Below are positions 24,347 to 37,287 of a DNA stretch of 64,000 bases, piece after piece; position 1 is the first letter of the stretch, and each line of letters begins with the position of its first letter. Below the pieces are notes generated by a model that searched no databases, was not told the origin of the DNA, and saw only the letters and a program-made list of their open reading frames with translations. Origin of the DNA: Chloranthus sessilifolius (taxonomy: Eukaryota > Streptophyta > Magnoliopsida > Chloranthales > Chloranthaceae); assembly GCA_021018995.1 (NCBI GenBank), contig JAJIZI010000025.1:62001-126000 (forward strand), in the 5' to 3' direction. Made by a program: the position numbers and the translations under genes.

Positions 24347-24743
24347 GAGTACCTTTAAATCCACCCACAAAATCTTTGAGTTGACCCACGATGAAACACA
24401 TCGATTGCGTTGAATCAAACGATAGAAATTGTTTATCATCCCAATCTTTCATAAGATCGATCTTTAGATCATGGGTGTACCATTAGAGGGTCAATTTTTT
24501 ATTTCATATGGTACACACCCATAAAAGTGACCTTAATATCAATGTTAAGCATGCACGTGATGTTAAGGTCACTTTTCTTAGATGTGTGCCGCGTAAAATA
24601 AAACATTGACCGTCTGATGGTACGATCATGATCTCAAGATCTATCGTGTGAAAGATTGGAAGGATAAATGATCTCCATCGTTCAATTCAATTCAATCAAC
24701 GTGGGTGAACTTAAAGGTTTAGTGGGTGGATTTAAAGGTACTC
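24347..24743. mobile_element. Foldback MITE, single-unit copy
   Basis: The ends are GAGTACCTTTAAATCCACCC and GGGTGGATTTAAAGGTACTC, perfect inverted repeats. The arms remain partly complementary inward, through the block with TTTGAGTTGACCCACG and its counterpart. The right arm holds one copy of the 90-bp unit that is amplified at 25801-26253. Confidence 0.82.
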
Positions 24744-25604
24744 TTCTAAAAGGCCTTTCATTCACCCATTAGATTCAATACTCATCGTATGGGTGATTCC
24801 CCCATTAAAGCATGCCAACATTTAGACGAATATTCAACCAATGGAGAATTTGTGGCAAATGATGCAATTATTCTTGAAAAGAAAACTTTCAATCTACATG
24901 TTCCAATCAAAATACTCGTCCCTCTAATTTCTTATATGATTCAAGACTCATCAAATGAAAGACCAATTGGTATTAGCCGATATAATTTTTTTCTCGGTAT
25001 TGGCCAATCCTTAGAACCTAGGTTGCCAAACAAGGTCGATTTTATCGATTTATCCTTCAGCTTTGTTGTATCCAAGTGGAGTTTACTAAAGTGACATCAT
25101 AACTCATAATGCAGATTAGATATTTTTATTATTGGACCATCATCGACGTCATCGATATCAAGCTTATGAAGAGTCTATTGTGTCGAAAATTTACTCAAAC
25201 TATCAAGACCCTAAAAATCAGTGAAGACTAAGTTATCAATGAATCGGGGCAGGCCAAAATTTTGACAGCTGACCGAACTCGAGCCCCTACTTCATTTGAC
25301 CCGATCCAGTTCAAAACCTCCTCATTTTCTAGATTGTATATAAAATATCGTATCCATCTAACCTTTTAGTATACTCCACAAAACCCGAGGTTTGAGGCCC
25401 AATTATGGATTATAAAAATTTCAAATTCGATTGGTTGCTACCATTTGATGAATCACTTGTTATGCAATTGATCGGATTCACTACCACATCATTGTTGGTA
25501 TATTGGTAACCATTATATAATAATGGTGTAGTATTTCATATTATCATTCTGTATAAAAAATTTATCTTTTTATTTTATTTTAGGAATTGGATTGCCTAAC
25601 CGTG
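24744..25604. other. Intergenic, no gene recognised
   Basis: An open frame of 101 codons at 24789-25094 (plus) encodes a peptide I do not recognise. It has no visible exon neighbours or repeat homology and may be chance. Confidence 0.4.
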
Positions 25605-26306
25605 TCTGCTTCCATCCACCGAATCTTTGAGTTCACCAACGCTAAAACACATTGATTGTATTAAATCAGACGATGGAAATCGTTTAGGCATACCATTAGA
25701 CGATCAGTGTTTTATTAAAAGTGACCTTAACATCACGTACACGATAAAAATAATTTTTAAAGTCATTTTTTTGAGTGTGTACCACATGAAATAAAAAATC
25801 AATCGTCTGATAGTGCCACCATGATCTCAAGATCCATTGTGTGAAATGTTGGGATGATAAACGATCTTTATCGTCCAATTCAATGCAATCAACCGTCTGA
25901 TAGTGCCACCATGATCTCAAGATCCATTGTGTGAAATGTTGGGATGATAAACGATCTTTATCGTCCAATTCAATGCAGTCAACCGTCTGATGATGCCACT
26001 ATGATCTCAAGATCCATCGTGTGAAAGGTTGGGACGATAAACGACCTCCATCGTCCAATTCAATGCAGTCAACTGTCTGATGGTGCTACCATGATCTCAA
26101 GATACATCGTGTGAAAGGTTGGGACGATAAATTATCTCCATCGGCCGATTCAATGCAGTCAATCGTCTAATGGTGCCACCGTGATCTCAAGATCCATCGT
26201 GTGAAAGGTTGGGACGATAAACGGTCTCCATCGTCCGATTCAATGCAGTCAATGTTTTTCAGCGTGGGTTAACTCAAAGATTTGGTGGGTGGATTTAAAA
26301 TTACTC
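25605..26306. mobile_element. Second copy of the foldback MITE, expanded by internal tandem repeats
   Basis: The left arm (AATCTTTGAGTTCACCAACG) and right arm (GGGTTAACTCAAAGATTTGG) are inverted and match the element at 24347-24743. The left terminus is degraded. The right arm contains five tandem copies of the 90-bp unit found once in the other copy. Confidence 0.78.
25801..26253. repeat. Five tandem repeats of exactly 90 bp
   Basis: The repeat phrase CGTCTGATAGTGCCACC, or a variant, starts at 25804, 25894, 25984, 26074 and 26164, giving a constant 90-bp period. Each unit contains CATGATCTCAAGATCCAT and GACGATAAACGATCTCCATC-like text. The first two units are almost identical; later ones have diverged by a few substitutions with no length change. 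Confidence 0.93.
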
Positions 26307-27817
26307 TTTTTTGTAATGTAAGTGAAGGTGCTCCTACTCTAACCACGTATAGAGGATGACAATTTAGTAATTTAATTTAAAAAGGATAAATATGGTATTT
26401 AGGCTATTCTTTAATGACTAGGTAACCATTTAAAATTGTATCCATTAAAGAGGGTGTTTTATAAACACCAAAATCCTAATTAGGGAGTTAGCGCAAATAG
26501 CTATAATTGGGGTGGGGGGGGTATTTGTAATATCAACATAATTAAGGGTATATTTGCAAAAAACCCAATTTATCTCATGCTCCCTTTTTCTCCTCGTTGC
26601 CGTATTTGTTTTTTGGTTCATAATTTTTCCATTGCCATTTTATTCGTGTAGTCCCCCCTTGATGAGTACGAGTAGGAATCCTTGCCACGAATACTAACTG
26701 AAAAATATGCCAAGGCTGCAAGGAACTTGTTAACTTGGATTTTGGACCTTTGGTGAGGCCTGACCAAGTGACTATTATATGGATCTATAAGATTGTGAAT
26801 GGGTCGGGTCAGCCACCCGAGCGTCCACGCTCTCGACAGTGGGCGGAGCCAAAATTTTCTTCATAAGAGGGCAAGAGATGATCAACAAATGTTGGCAATA
26901 ATTTTTGGCACTTCTTTGGTGCAAAGACTGGTATTCATTGTCCGACTAAAGCAATCATACGATCTAAAATTAACGGCTATCATGGAAGTCTAATAGACCA
27001 TTAATTTTAGATGACCAATGACTACTTTAAATCGGACAATGGAGAACGTGTTTTTACCAATCTTTTACATAATTGATCTTGAGATCATGGGCATCAAATC
27101 ACATTGGACATATATATGGTGGTTCTACATGGCTTGCGCCCCAAAAGGAACCTGACTACCAAGAGGTTTTGGTAACACGTAGGATTGTCAACGGGTCGGG
27201 TCGACCCGATACCCGACATGAAGCATCTGACCCGAACTTTTGGTCAGGTCAACTCAAATGACATGTCGAACAGGTCAAGTCAGTTAAAAGTTCGGCCAAG
27301 TTGGGTCAGTAAATAAATCAATAAAATAGGGGTTTTTTAGTTGGGTCCCATTTTTTTGGAGTCGAGGTGCACCAATCGAGTTGGGTCGGGTCAATCATAT
27401 GCCTTTTACCCATTGGGCAACCAAAAGTTTAGCCTGACCCAACCAATTGATAGCCATCCCCACCCCCTGGTTGACTCCGCTAATACCCCTCTTGGTACTT
27501 GGATGCATGCGAAGTGGATCCAAGTATGATATAGGGAAACAATCATGGTAAAATATGATATGATAAAACGTTTTATCAAAAATTCAGTTGTTTGGGTATT
27601 TTTTAATGGTGATAAATGGATTTCCCCTCTTTAACATAAAATTCCATTTTAAATTCCGACCTCTCCCATCGAGAATAGGCGAGAAACGTGGTATGGTAAA
27701 ACGTGAGCGGGGCTGGGTCATCTCTCTCTCCCTCTCTCTCTCTCTCTCAGCTATGTTGTAATTTTATTTCTACCAATAAAAAATGATGCAATTAACTTTT
27801 TTAGATGGATGGCTGGT

Positions 27818-27852
<35 letters not shown>

Positions 27853-28550
27853 TCATAGCTATGCTGCAAATTTTTTTTCTACGTATTAAAAAAAATGCTA
27901 CAATTTTTTTTAAGATGGTTGGTTGGCTCATCTCTCTCTCGCTCTTTTTCATCATTTTTTGTAAAACTCAAATTTTATTTTACTCAATTTTACTGTGTTT
28001 TCCAAACTTGTATCAAAATACTAGATTTTGAATATTCCTATATTTCTCACACAGACAAATTGCTATACAAGCAGTGATAAGTGAGGTAAAACCTACGATG
28101 CTTACATATTACCGCGTACTCCTGGAAGTCAGGAATACATGATAAAATGGAGTAAAAGTTTAACTTTTACTCCATTTTACCAGGTTATATCAAAACAAAC
28201 CCTTGATACATTTTCAAGCATATCAAATTACCTCAAAATGCAAGCCATGCAAAGGTTGTTGCACACGTATGAAGACAATTAGGCTTTCATGTAATAAAAA
28301 CCTCTAATCCTCAACTCTATGGTCGAGGGAAAGAGAAAAGTAGAGAAGGAACCAAATTTTGTGTGTGCACTCAATCCACTTTAAGGGGATTGACCACAAC
28401 AATTAAGTTCGGGAATTGTCGGCCTGTATGTAGAGTCTTAGATATCACAATGGTTACAATATTTATAGTTTTACATCTACCATTGGATGGTCAATAGATG
28501 TTGAAAAGAATTTCTATAAAAATAAAATAAAAATAGATGTTGAATAGAAT
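26307..28550. other. Intergenic repeats, no gene recognised
   Basis: Phrases rich in GGGTCGGGT lie at 26790-27450. Three diverged copies of a unit of about 110 bp, each with a CT run, lie at about 27700-27960. A near-perfect short palindrome (GTAAAAGTTTAACTTTTAC) lies near 28153-28171. No reliable exon was found. Confidence 0.5.
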
Positions 28551-30310
28551 TATTAAAGTTAAGTGATTGTTTTATTTAAAAATTTTGCAAGTGCACGAGT
28601 TCGAATATACTTGGGCGAGCACAAGGGTGTCGAACCACAGAGACTAATCGTTTATTTTAAACTAAAGTCTTATTAGAAAGGGAATTTTTATAGAAGTAAT
28701 TTTCTAATTATTTTATCTAGAAAAGCAAGAAAACAGATTTGAAAAATATTGAGAGACAAGCATGGGATCTCTCTTAGATCTCAAATTCGTAAATAACTTA
28801 CATCATATTTATACTCTATTCCGAATTTCAAGTACCCCTTACTCTAGGCTACAAGCTCTAGGGCTTCGTATAAAAATTAGATAAATCTAAACGTCAAGGC
28901 ATCATTGAACGAACCAACTAAAATTATCCTACAAGGTCTAGTTCGTCGGTGAATATCCTATCTAATCCAACCTCAATCCCTACAAGGCCACTGAGATTAA
29001 ACTAAACATAATTAAACCTTTACAATCCCTCGTTCTCGATGACTCTCGGAATCTCGAACATGCAATCGTACTAATAAAATCGAATTTAAAAATAAAATAG
29101 AAACATAAATTAAATTATTTAATTATCTTTGATCGTACAAGAGATCCCAACCTTCGGGACGTTTTAGCCGCGCATTGTTGCTATGATCTTCATCATCGTT
29201 GAATCGATTAACGAACGATGATTACAAAGCCCTCAGTCTCACAAACTCTCGCAGATCTGAAATCTAAACCTAAACTACGAGCAAAAAGTCCTACGGCTGA
29301 AAAACTCTTTTATTCCTAACCTACGGTCCTTATTTATAAATATATAAGGCCCTAGAACATTGATTTCTATTAGGAACAAACCATAGAACGAATTTAATCT
29401 AAACTAAGAAGGTAGAAGATTTTGGAGTCTTGATTTTAGGAAGAATCCCGACTGTTTGCGCTTGAAAATCAACAATAAACTCCAACAGTTGTGCCTGAAA
29501 ATCAACAATAAACCCCAACAGTCGCGCCTGAAAATCAGCAAGAATCCCAACTTTGACTGGTCGAGAATGGAGTTTGACCTTTCCGAATATTTACATATGA
29601 AAAGCCCTCTCCGTTATTTGGTTTGGACTGGTCAAAATGGATATTTCGACCGGTCCAAAATTGTATTTATGGGGCTATTTTGAGCTGAAACGGGCCAGAT
29701 TCTCATTATGGAAATCCCAAACTTGACCGGTCGAAACTGCAAATTCTGTGTTTTTATGCGAACTTCATTCGGCCATAATGTTTTGTATACAACTCAGATT
29801 CAGGTGATTCTTGGCTCGTTAGAAAGCTGAAAAAGTCTTTTTTCCAATAGTATAGGCCTCAAATTCAGCAGATCTATATTAATTTTGGCACTCTTCTTTC
29901 TCTCTGCTATTCTGGTAGGTTCTTATCGTAGCTTCAAAACTCCCTTAACATTGCCTTTTTTACCACATTTGCACTTTTAGGCCTTTAGTACCTGTTATAT
30001 TCAATTTTACACTAAAAGCAAATATTAGTAATTAAATGAGCCCTAGCAATGCCGAGATTTTGGTCTAAATTATGCAACTTTTAAGGCCGATCATTAAGCA
30101 AAAATGGTGTGCTTGTGGCAAAAATGGTGTGCTCAAAATGTTTGCAGCCAAACGAGGGCTTTGTTTAGGGAATTGATTGATCAACTCTCCAGTGTGAATG
30201 ATTGATCCCTAAACGCTAAAATTGTCAAACGTGTACTTTCACTGATTTGCAACACAATTTTCAAAGTTCAACTAATTTAGGATAAGTATATGGGAACCAA
30301 GAAGGTAGTC
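28551..30310. other. Probable retroelement-derived non-coding DNA
   Basis: The sequence with GTGTCGAACCACAGAGACT and a TATATAAGG-type box near 29340 is reminiscent of LTR or leader regions of plant retrotransposons, but I could not find paired ends. At 29461-29560 there are three tandem 33-bp units (CCTGAAAATCAACAATAAAC). Confidence 0.4.
29461..29560. repeat. Three tandem 33-bp repeats
   Basis: The units begin CTTGAAAATC or CCTGAAAATC at 29461, 29494 and 29527 and contain AACAATAAAC and CCAACAGT. The third unit has diverged. Confidence 0.85.
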
Positions 30311-30622
30311 CAAGTGGAATATCCTTACCGTTCTCCAACATCCACATGGAGGTCCATGTGACAATTAAAGCATATTTTGGGTGCCACACAGAACGAAGTA
30401 GCATTGTTTAGATCATGTATGAAATAGAAAAATCTAGATCCTTGAATCACAATCAAATTTGACTTTTAACTATAAGACTTAGTTTTGAATTCATTTAAAA
30501 AAAAATTATTTATACAGGTTGCAGAAGCTCCATGTGGCACCAAACCAGTATTTAGGCCATCACGTGGACCTCCATGTGAATGTTGGAGTACAGTGAAGAT
30601 ACTACACCTGGAGTACAGACCT
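30311..30622. mobile_element. Foldback MITE with inverted ends around CTCCAACATCCACATGGAGG
   Basis: The left arm near 30335-30362 and the right arm near 30565-30592 are inverted copies with few mismatches, and weaker complementarity continues to both ends. A related fragment lies at 2510-2825. Non-coding. Confidence 0.72.
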
Positions 30623-33110
30623 TTCCTTAAGTGTATTAACATGTTCATTTTTACAAATGAAAATGTTTGCTAACCTAGGCCAACTCCTAAATGATTGAAT
30701 GGGCACGTTTGATTGCTCATTTTCTACAGTGTCTTACGCGTTTACTATGTTCTCACGTGTTGTTGACCATTAAGTGTTATTTGATGGTCATTTCTTCAAA
30801 TGCGTTATGTACTTTTTGGCATTACCGCTACGCAAAATCGAGTACGAGGCTTTACTGTAACGACCCGATTTTTAGTACACTTAAATTTGTGGTGCTAGAT
30901 GTGTTTTACACCGTGCTCAAAGTTAGGGCCCCACATCGGATATTCTGATTTTATTTTAAAGGCTTTAGATGTGTGTTTGCACTAAATTTGGTGGTAGCGC
31001 TCCATACTGAAACCTACCCCATTTGAGAAAAATCTTATTTAAGAATAAAGTACGTACAACTCTTCTCATTCTAATCTTCTTAAAAACTCTAGTCGTCTCT
31101 TTCTTTTCCCCTTCTTAAGAGAACCCTAGCCGTCTCTTTCTTTTCTCCTTCTTAAAAGAACCCTAGCCGTCTCTCCTTCTTAAGAGAACCCTAGCCGTCA
31201 ACATCTTCTTCTCTATCTGTCTCTTCTCTAAACATTTTAATCTTTTCCCTAAAAATTATTATGTGTTCTTCCACAAGAACCATCGTGGTTATTTTTCCAC
31301 CATCAAGATCAAGGCGAAGAAAGTAGATAAATCGTGGACGGATTATCGCGTGGAAGTCGATCTTATCGTCGTAATCGTTGTTGTTCAACCGAATCACGCT
31401 TCAAGAGGTAAGTATCCATCCATCCATCTCATTCTTCTCAGATCCTGTCGCGTAGAATACGTTCGATCGCGTATCAATGGGCTAGTAAATGAATCTAGAT
31501 TTGTTTTATTATAAATTATTTTTAGGATTAAAATAATAATTATTCTTAATATTAATATTTATTTTATTAAATTTTTGTGTGTATTTTTGGATTTATTTCG
31601 GAACCCTTTTTTGTTCAGAATTTGCGACGGTCAATCAATTGATTTACACTTTTCAATCGATCGAATTCAAAACCGCAATAGAGAATGCTTGTTACTTTAT
31701 TTAAATCAATCGATTGAAATACACTTTTCAATCGATCGACTTCGAGTTGTAGTCTGGGTTTTAACTAAACTGCACTTCATTAATTGCTTCTGATGTTTTA
31801 ATGTCCTCTAACACTTTACTGCCTCTTTAGTTAATTAATTGATGGATTGAGATATTCAATTGATTGATTTTATAATCAATCTATTGAGTTTTGTTTGATG
31901 GTGAATGACTAATAGGGCCGTGGGCTTATATATATCGTATTATATTTAGTGTAATGATGGTTATGATATTATATTATAATAGTTAATAAAATATTATTTA
32001 ATTTATATTATATAACTATTATTATATTCATCCTACTCAAGTATCTCTATTAATTTAATAATATAAATTACCTTGGTTTAATGATTGGGAACTCAAAGCC
32101 TTGTTTTATTTTGTTATTCAATCAATTGATTTTGAATCGAACCGAGTGTGCACACTTATTTAAATTCAATCGACTGAGTTACACTTTTCAATTGATTGAT
32201 TTGTGTCCGAACAGACAACTTTTATTATCATTATATTACCTTGTGACTTCACTTGCATGACCAAAACTCAATACACTTTAACTACTAGATGTTTCGATTG
32301 ATGGTCGTGACTCACTTAAACCTTTAAAATAATAATAAATTCTATTGAGCATTTAATAATAATATTACATAGATGTCATTTTTTTTATTGCTTCCACGCG
32401 ACCACTTCAATAACCTAAAAAGTTATAAATTTGATACCTCATGAGAATTAAACTCTGACCTTTCCTTTTTCGAAATCACACTTTAACTACCCTATTCTAT
32501 ACTGTATTGATATATGTGTAAATATAAATACATATATATATATATATATATATGTATGTATAAGCATAATAAAGTTGATGTAAATCTTTCTGTACGTATG
32601 ATGTTTGTATTTTCATCTTGATCGTATTATGAGATATGAGTAAGTTATAAATATGTACGAGAGTGTATGAGATCATGCTTGCGCTTGAGCGTGATGATTC
32701 GCTGAGATGGTATCGAAGCGAGGAATATATCGTATTCACATGTCTTGCAACTCATGGTGGAATGGGACCCATGATGAGTCGGGTGAGTGCAAATTCAGTA
32801 TAACCTTGTATACAGTGACATATATGGTGATTTTATTACTCCGAGTTTTAATATGAGAGGATAAGATATGAGATATGATACAAGATTAGAGCCTTGAGTC
32901 TTAGTTGTAGTAAGATCTCTTTATGGTCATGTGAAACTCGAAATGTAGGCGTCCATATATAGATGCAACCTTCTATGATAGTATGAGCTGCCACATGAAA
33001 TACATTCAGGTTACTATATAATATTTTTCTTAAGAAGCGTGATTTAGGGAAGTTATCCCACTATAGCTTGTTATAGAATTAAGTGTATGGATACAATAAG
33101 ATATGAGTAG

Positions 33111-35574
33111 TGTGACAGCCCGGATTTCGGCACTCCGAAACCCGTGCCATCAGCACGATCATCTTGACCGTGCCCCTTAGCTTAGCACGGAATATTGGCA
33201 TATCAAGCATAAAATGAAATAATAATAAAACTGCGGAATTTAAATCTATATTAAAGCAATTCTCCAAAAGATAGTTCTACCCTCATGCCTCTGCATGAAT
33301 GGAGAACCGATCCGAACCATCGATGATAGCAATCATCACGGATGGTTCGCCCCAAAAGAATAATCTCAAACTCAATATATATATGGTTTAACCAAAACAA
33401 GGCTTGACATACCAAGCCGTACCAATCTCTCTCAAAAAGCCCTCAAAGCAGCACAACGGAGTCCTCTAGAAGAAGTCCTCAGGAGGTGGCTCCAACTCGT
33501 CTCCGCCCGCAAGGTCCGACTCACCGGGGTCATCGTCTCCTGAAGCCTCGGCAGCTGCTAGTAGTGGACCTGCGACGTATAATCTATAGGGTGAGCTACA
33601 TCCTAGCTCAATAGGGAATAAAATATAGTTGAACATATAAATTATTACTCACATATATTCTATGATATGCCATGCATGATGTGTCTATGCAATTACTGAT
33701 GATAACAGTTAAAAAGCATTTCATTTTACTGGTAGTTACTTATGTTTTCCTTTATTCATGAATGATGCTGAAAAGGCCTAAAGCAAAACTTAAACTTTCA
33801 ACTTAAGTAATCCCCGAGCAATATAGCATCGAGCCCCGATGAGATACCCATCATCGTCATCTATATAGACACTTTTAATGTACTCCCTGGGAATGCAATA
33901 TAGTACCCAAGCCCCTTTCCCCTGGGGATTGGTGGCGGGGTTTCACTTGTCTCAAATCAACACCCCTGGGGTGTGCTTACTGTGTACGGATAAGCCTCCG
34001 CACTGGCTTACGGTTTCGCCGCCGTATCGGTCACGGATATCCTGCCGTGTCGGTCGTGGATATCCCGCCACGTCGGTGGGGTACCCTATCAAACCTCAAA
34101 TAACAAAAATATCGGTGCCTTACATATAGTTATTCACTGCGTAAATGTGCTATCTTATATCAGTTAGGCCCTATCAATCATGATTCAATCTTGGATACAT
34201 CCCTGGGATGTATCCATTTACTTGCATCACACCTGATGCTCTTATCTCTTCACTTCATCATCCCCTGGGGACGGCTCATTATAATTACTCTTATAGATGT
34301 CACACACACACACTTTCCACAATTCTTAAGCAATAAAATATTTTAAACTCGAATTCTATATCACTACATACATGCTCTTGTAAAATAAAGTACATATTCA
34401 AGGTGTTTCCTACCTCAAGTCTTCGTTCGTTCAATGCATCAAGGTCCCACGTGGCTCCTTGTGCACTAGCTCACACGTACCCCTATGGTACCACATAACA
34501 TGTGAAACACATCACTAAAGATGCAATAAAGGAGGTCCAAGACCCTCCATGAAGCTTAAAGTCAAACTCAAAAGTCAACAAAATTTAGCACAGTCGATTA
34601 ATCGAACTCCAAAATCGATTAATCGAAAGTCAATATCGATTAATCGATTCTCAAATCGATTAATCGAGATTTTCATTCGATTAATTGAATCCTAATTCGA
34701 TTAATCGAATTTCTCTGTTCAGCCAAGTCGATTCTCAATTCGAGTGATCGAGTTCCCTAAATCGATTAATCGATCCCAAATCGATTAATCGAAAATTAAA
34801 ATCGATTAATCGAAATCTCATTTAGATTAGTCGATTTTCCCCAATTCATTTCCTCCAATCCCTGGGGTCCACTGGAGGTTCCCAGTCGATTAATCGAAAC
34901 TGAATTCGATTAATCGAGATCGGGGTCCCCTGACTTTTCAACTTCTTGGCCAATTTCGATTAATCGAAACTCAATTTCGATTAATCGAAATTGCCAGATT
35001 TAGCCCCCTTTTGGCTGTTCTTCTCAACCTTTTTTCACACTTTTTCCTCTATTTTTCTAAGCCATTATCCTATAATTTAAACCATTTTTAGTTACAAATT
35101 AACCTCTACAACCTATGCATTTTATTCACAAAAATTTACCTTTAATCAATCTCAAATTGATTAAGTTAAGTGGTTGGAAAGGCTAGGGTTTCCAGCTTTG
35201 GCTTGAACGGATTCTTTGCGTTGAATCAGCCGTTTATTGCTCGAATCCCCCTTCCTCAACTAGCATTTACTCCTTGCATTAACTATGCTCTCCTTCTCTC
35301 TCTCTTCTTTGTTCTTTCTCTCAATCAACCAATTAAAAGAGAACTAGGGCTATTAAACCCTTTTATCTATCCCCTTCCTTGTGTGTTGAGCACATACACC
35401 GCTGTAGGTGTATGTGACTTCAAATTTACAACACACACCACATAGCTACGAACCATCATCTCAATCGCTCATCATACTCAATGCTAATTATTGAACTCCT
35501 AATTGGTCAAACCTGTGACCGATCGGGCACGGATCCTGAGGATATAGTTTAGTGTGATTTTTCGGGCTATTACA
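33111..35574. mobile_element. Inner solo LTR with perfect 5-bp target duplication
   Basis: It begins TGTGACAGCCCGGATTTCGG and ends TTTTCGGGCTATTACA, inverted termini. AGTAG occurs immediately on both sides (33106-33110 and 35575-35579). The length is 2464 bp. There is no primer site, polypurine tract or coding sequence, so it is a solo LTR. It carries the phased TCGATTAATCGA array. Confidence 0.88.
34594..34988. repeat. Phased array of the palindrome TCGATTAATCGA
   Basis: Twelve perfect 12-bp copies start at 34594, 34615, 34636, 34656, 34697, 34762, 34781, 34802, 34886, 34906, 34956 and 34977. Variant copies lie at 34677, 34740 and 34823. Neighbouring starts are 19-22 bp apart; the larger gaps of 63-65 bp are close to multiples of 21. 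Spacer sequence is not conserved. See findings. Confidence 0.95.
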
Positions 35575-36683
35575 AGTAGGAAATAAGATAAGTTATGATA
35601 CGAGTACGATAATAAGACACCGTTGTATAGGCTAGCAAAAGATTAAGAATATAAGTCTTTGTACGTGTCATTCTTTGCGTAGCCACCGTAAGGGCAACAA
35701 CGTCTTTCAGCCAAGACGAATCTCTGGGAGACATTATGAGTATGAGTATGTTATTGGTGACTTTGGCCATTATGTCTCTCCATTGGCTGGATAGAGGAGT
35801 ATAAGTATGACACGAAGGTGTTATGATATAGTGATATGATACTATGGTGACCCTCACATGATAGCTCGAGTAGCGACTCTGGCATATGTCGTTTAGGATT
35901 TTATAAGTATGTTAGTTACGCTCATGCGACATATAAACGTATGTGTGAGAATAATAATAAGACATGAGATGTTATGAGTTATGATAAGGTACGTTAGGAT
36001 ATAAGTGTCTAGATCATGATCCTGCATTTATGATTATGATATGAGTTTATGATATATACTTGATTTTATTATCATCTTCTGACTTTTGATATATTATTAT
36101 TATCACTCACGTGATGCACCCACAATGCACTTGAGTAGTATGGGATGGATTGGTGGTGTATTCCACTAAGGTTAGGTGACTGAGTAAACTCATACCACGA
36201 TTATCTAACAGTTGCTGGTGATTACGCTGGTGGAGTAGACACCGGTAATCTAAATCCTACCGACGCCAATTTCATTGATCCCGCGGGCGTTGAGAACTAG
36301 GAGCTTTGGGAGGGCGACGCAGCTGAGTACAAGGAGGACTACGGTGCTGATTTTGATCTGAGTGCCGAATATTGATCATTGCAGACTCGTTAGTAGATTT
36401 TTCCCTTATTATTATCATTGATTTTATGATTCTCTTTATCGGATTTTTCACCGACTTCGATTTACGTTTTATTGGTGGATTTGTGGATTTTCTCACATTC
36501 ATTCAGTATCTATAACCATTTTTATATTCCACTTTTAATTATTGGCTTTCACGGATTTTGTGGAACTAGACTTGCACGATAATTCTGATTAACTGTATGT
36601 CCGCTTAGCATATTCGGGATATGTGCTGGTCATAACTCGAAATTCTAGGCCCTCGAGATAGGGTAGAATTTCGGGTCATGACA

Positions 36684-37287
36684 TCTACCCTCCCCGGCTT
36701 TCGTAAACGACGCGTTCGCTGCAACGATCAACTAAAATATACTCTTTTCTTTTTATTTCTCCAGTTCTTCCTAAATTGAATGAAGCGAACAAACCCTGGT
36801 TCTTTTCAACTTCTATAGCTTTCCTAATGAAACCCAATACTAATTTTGACTTCTTGTTCTCCTTCTTCTTCAAAACCCTCATCTCTGCAGTTCACCAGTG
36901 CAATCACCATGGCCAGAGATGTGAAGCTTCCCAATAGAAAGCTCATGAGGTCTCTTGATGTTGCTAGGGATGCCAAAGAAAATGGATTGGAGAATAAAGT
37001 TGATCTCGATGTTGAACGCAGTAAGATTAGGCCAGATGAAGCCCTCGTTGAAATCTTTCACTCCTAAATTAGAATAAGTTGGTTTCAATTTCAGTTAACC
37101 CTATAAGGTTTTTGTGAATTTCCTTGTATTATGGCTTGTTTTGATACTTTCCTATTTAGCGGTAGAAGACAATTTCAAAGCCCTAATTTAAGTACCATAT
37201 GGTAATTTGGCATCTCGATCAATTTTCGGAAGCCTTTCATGTGATATAATTTAAAGAGCGAGAAGATTATTTTTGTTGGATTACTTT
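36684..37287 (+). other. Possible gene-fragment region with an unrecognised 52-aa open frame
   Basis: A pyrimidine-rich stretch ending CTCTGCAG is followed by an ATG at 36909 and an open frame to 37067 with balanced base composition (MARDVKLPNRKLM and onward, with many charged residues). It looks more gene-like than its surroundings and may be host sequence carried by the enclosing DNA transposon. I do not recognise the family and see no further exons. Confidence 0.3.

Larger units (their letters stand above)
30856..36683. mobile_element. Outer solo LTR, interrupted by an inner solo LTR
   Basis: It begins TGTAACGACCCGATTTTTAG and ends CGGGTCATGACA, inverted termini of the type seen in long Ty3/gypsy LTRs. 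The flanks TTTAC and TCTAC agree at four of five positions. Without the inner LTR and one target copy it is about 3.36 kb. At 31090-31200 there are about three copies of a 35-bp repeat with TTCTTAAGAGAACCCTAGCC. Paired dyads of the TCAATCGATCGA type lie at 31625-32215. I see no primer site or proteins, so it is a solo LTR. Confidence 0.72.

Noticed and set aside
25801..26253. Centromeric or subtelomeric satellite
   Set aside because: Only five units exist, and they are confined to one arm of a foldback element whose sister copy has a single unit.
34594..34988. CRISPR-like array (short repeats at regular spacing)
   Set aside because: The repeat is only 12 bp and palindromic, spacers are about 8-9 bp, the host is clearly a plant genome, and the array lies within a solo LTR with a target duplication.
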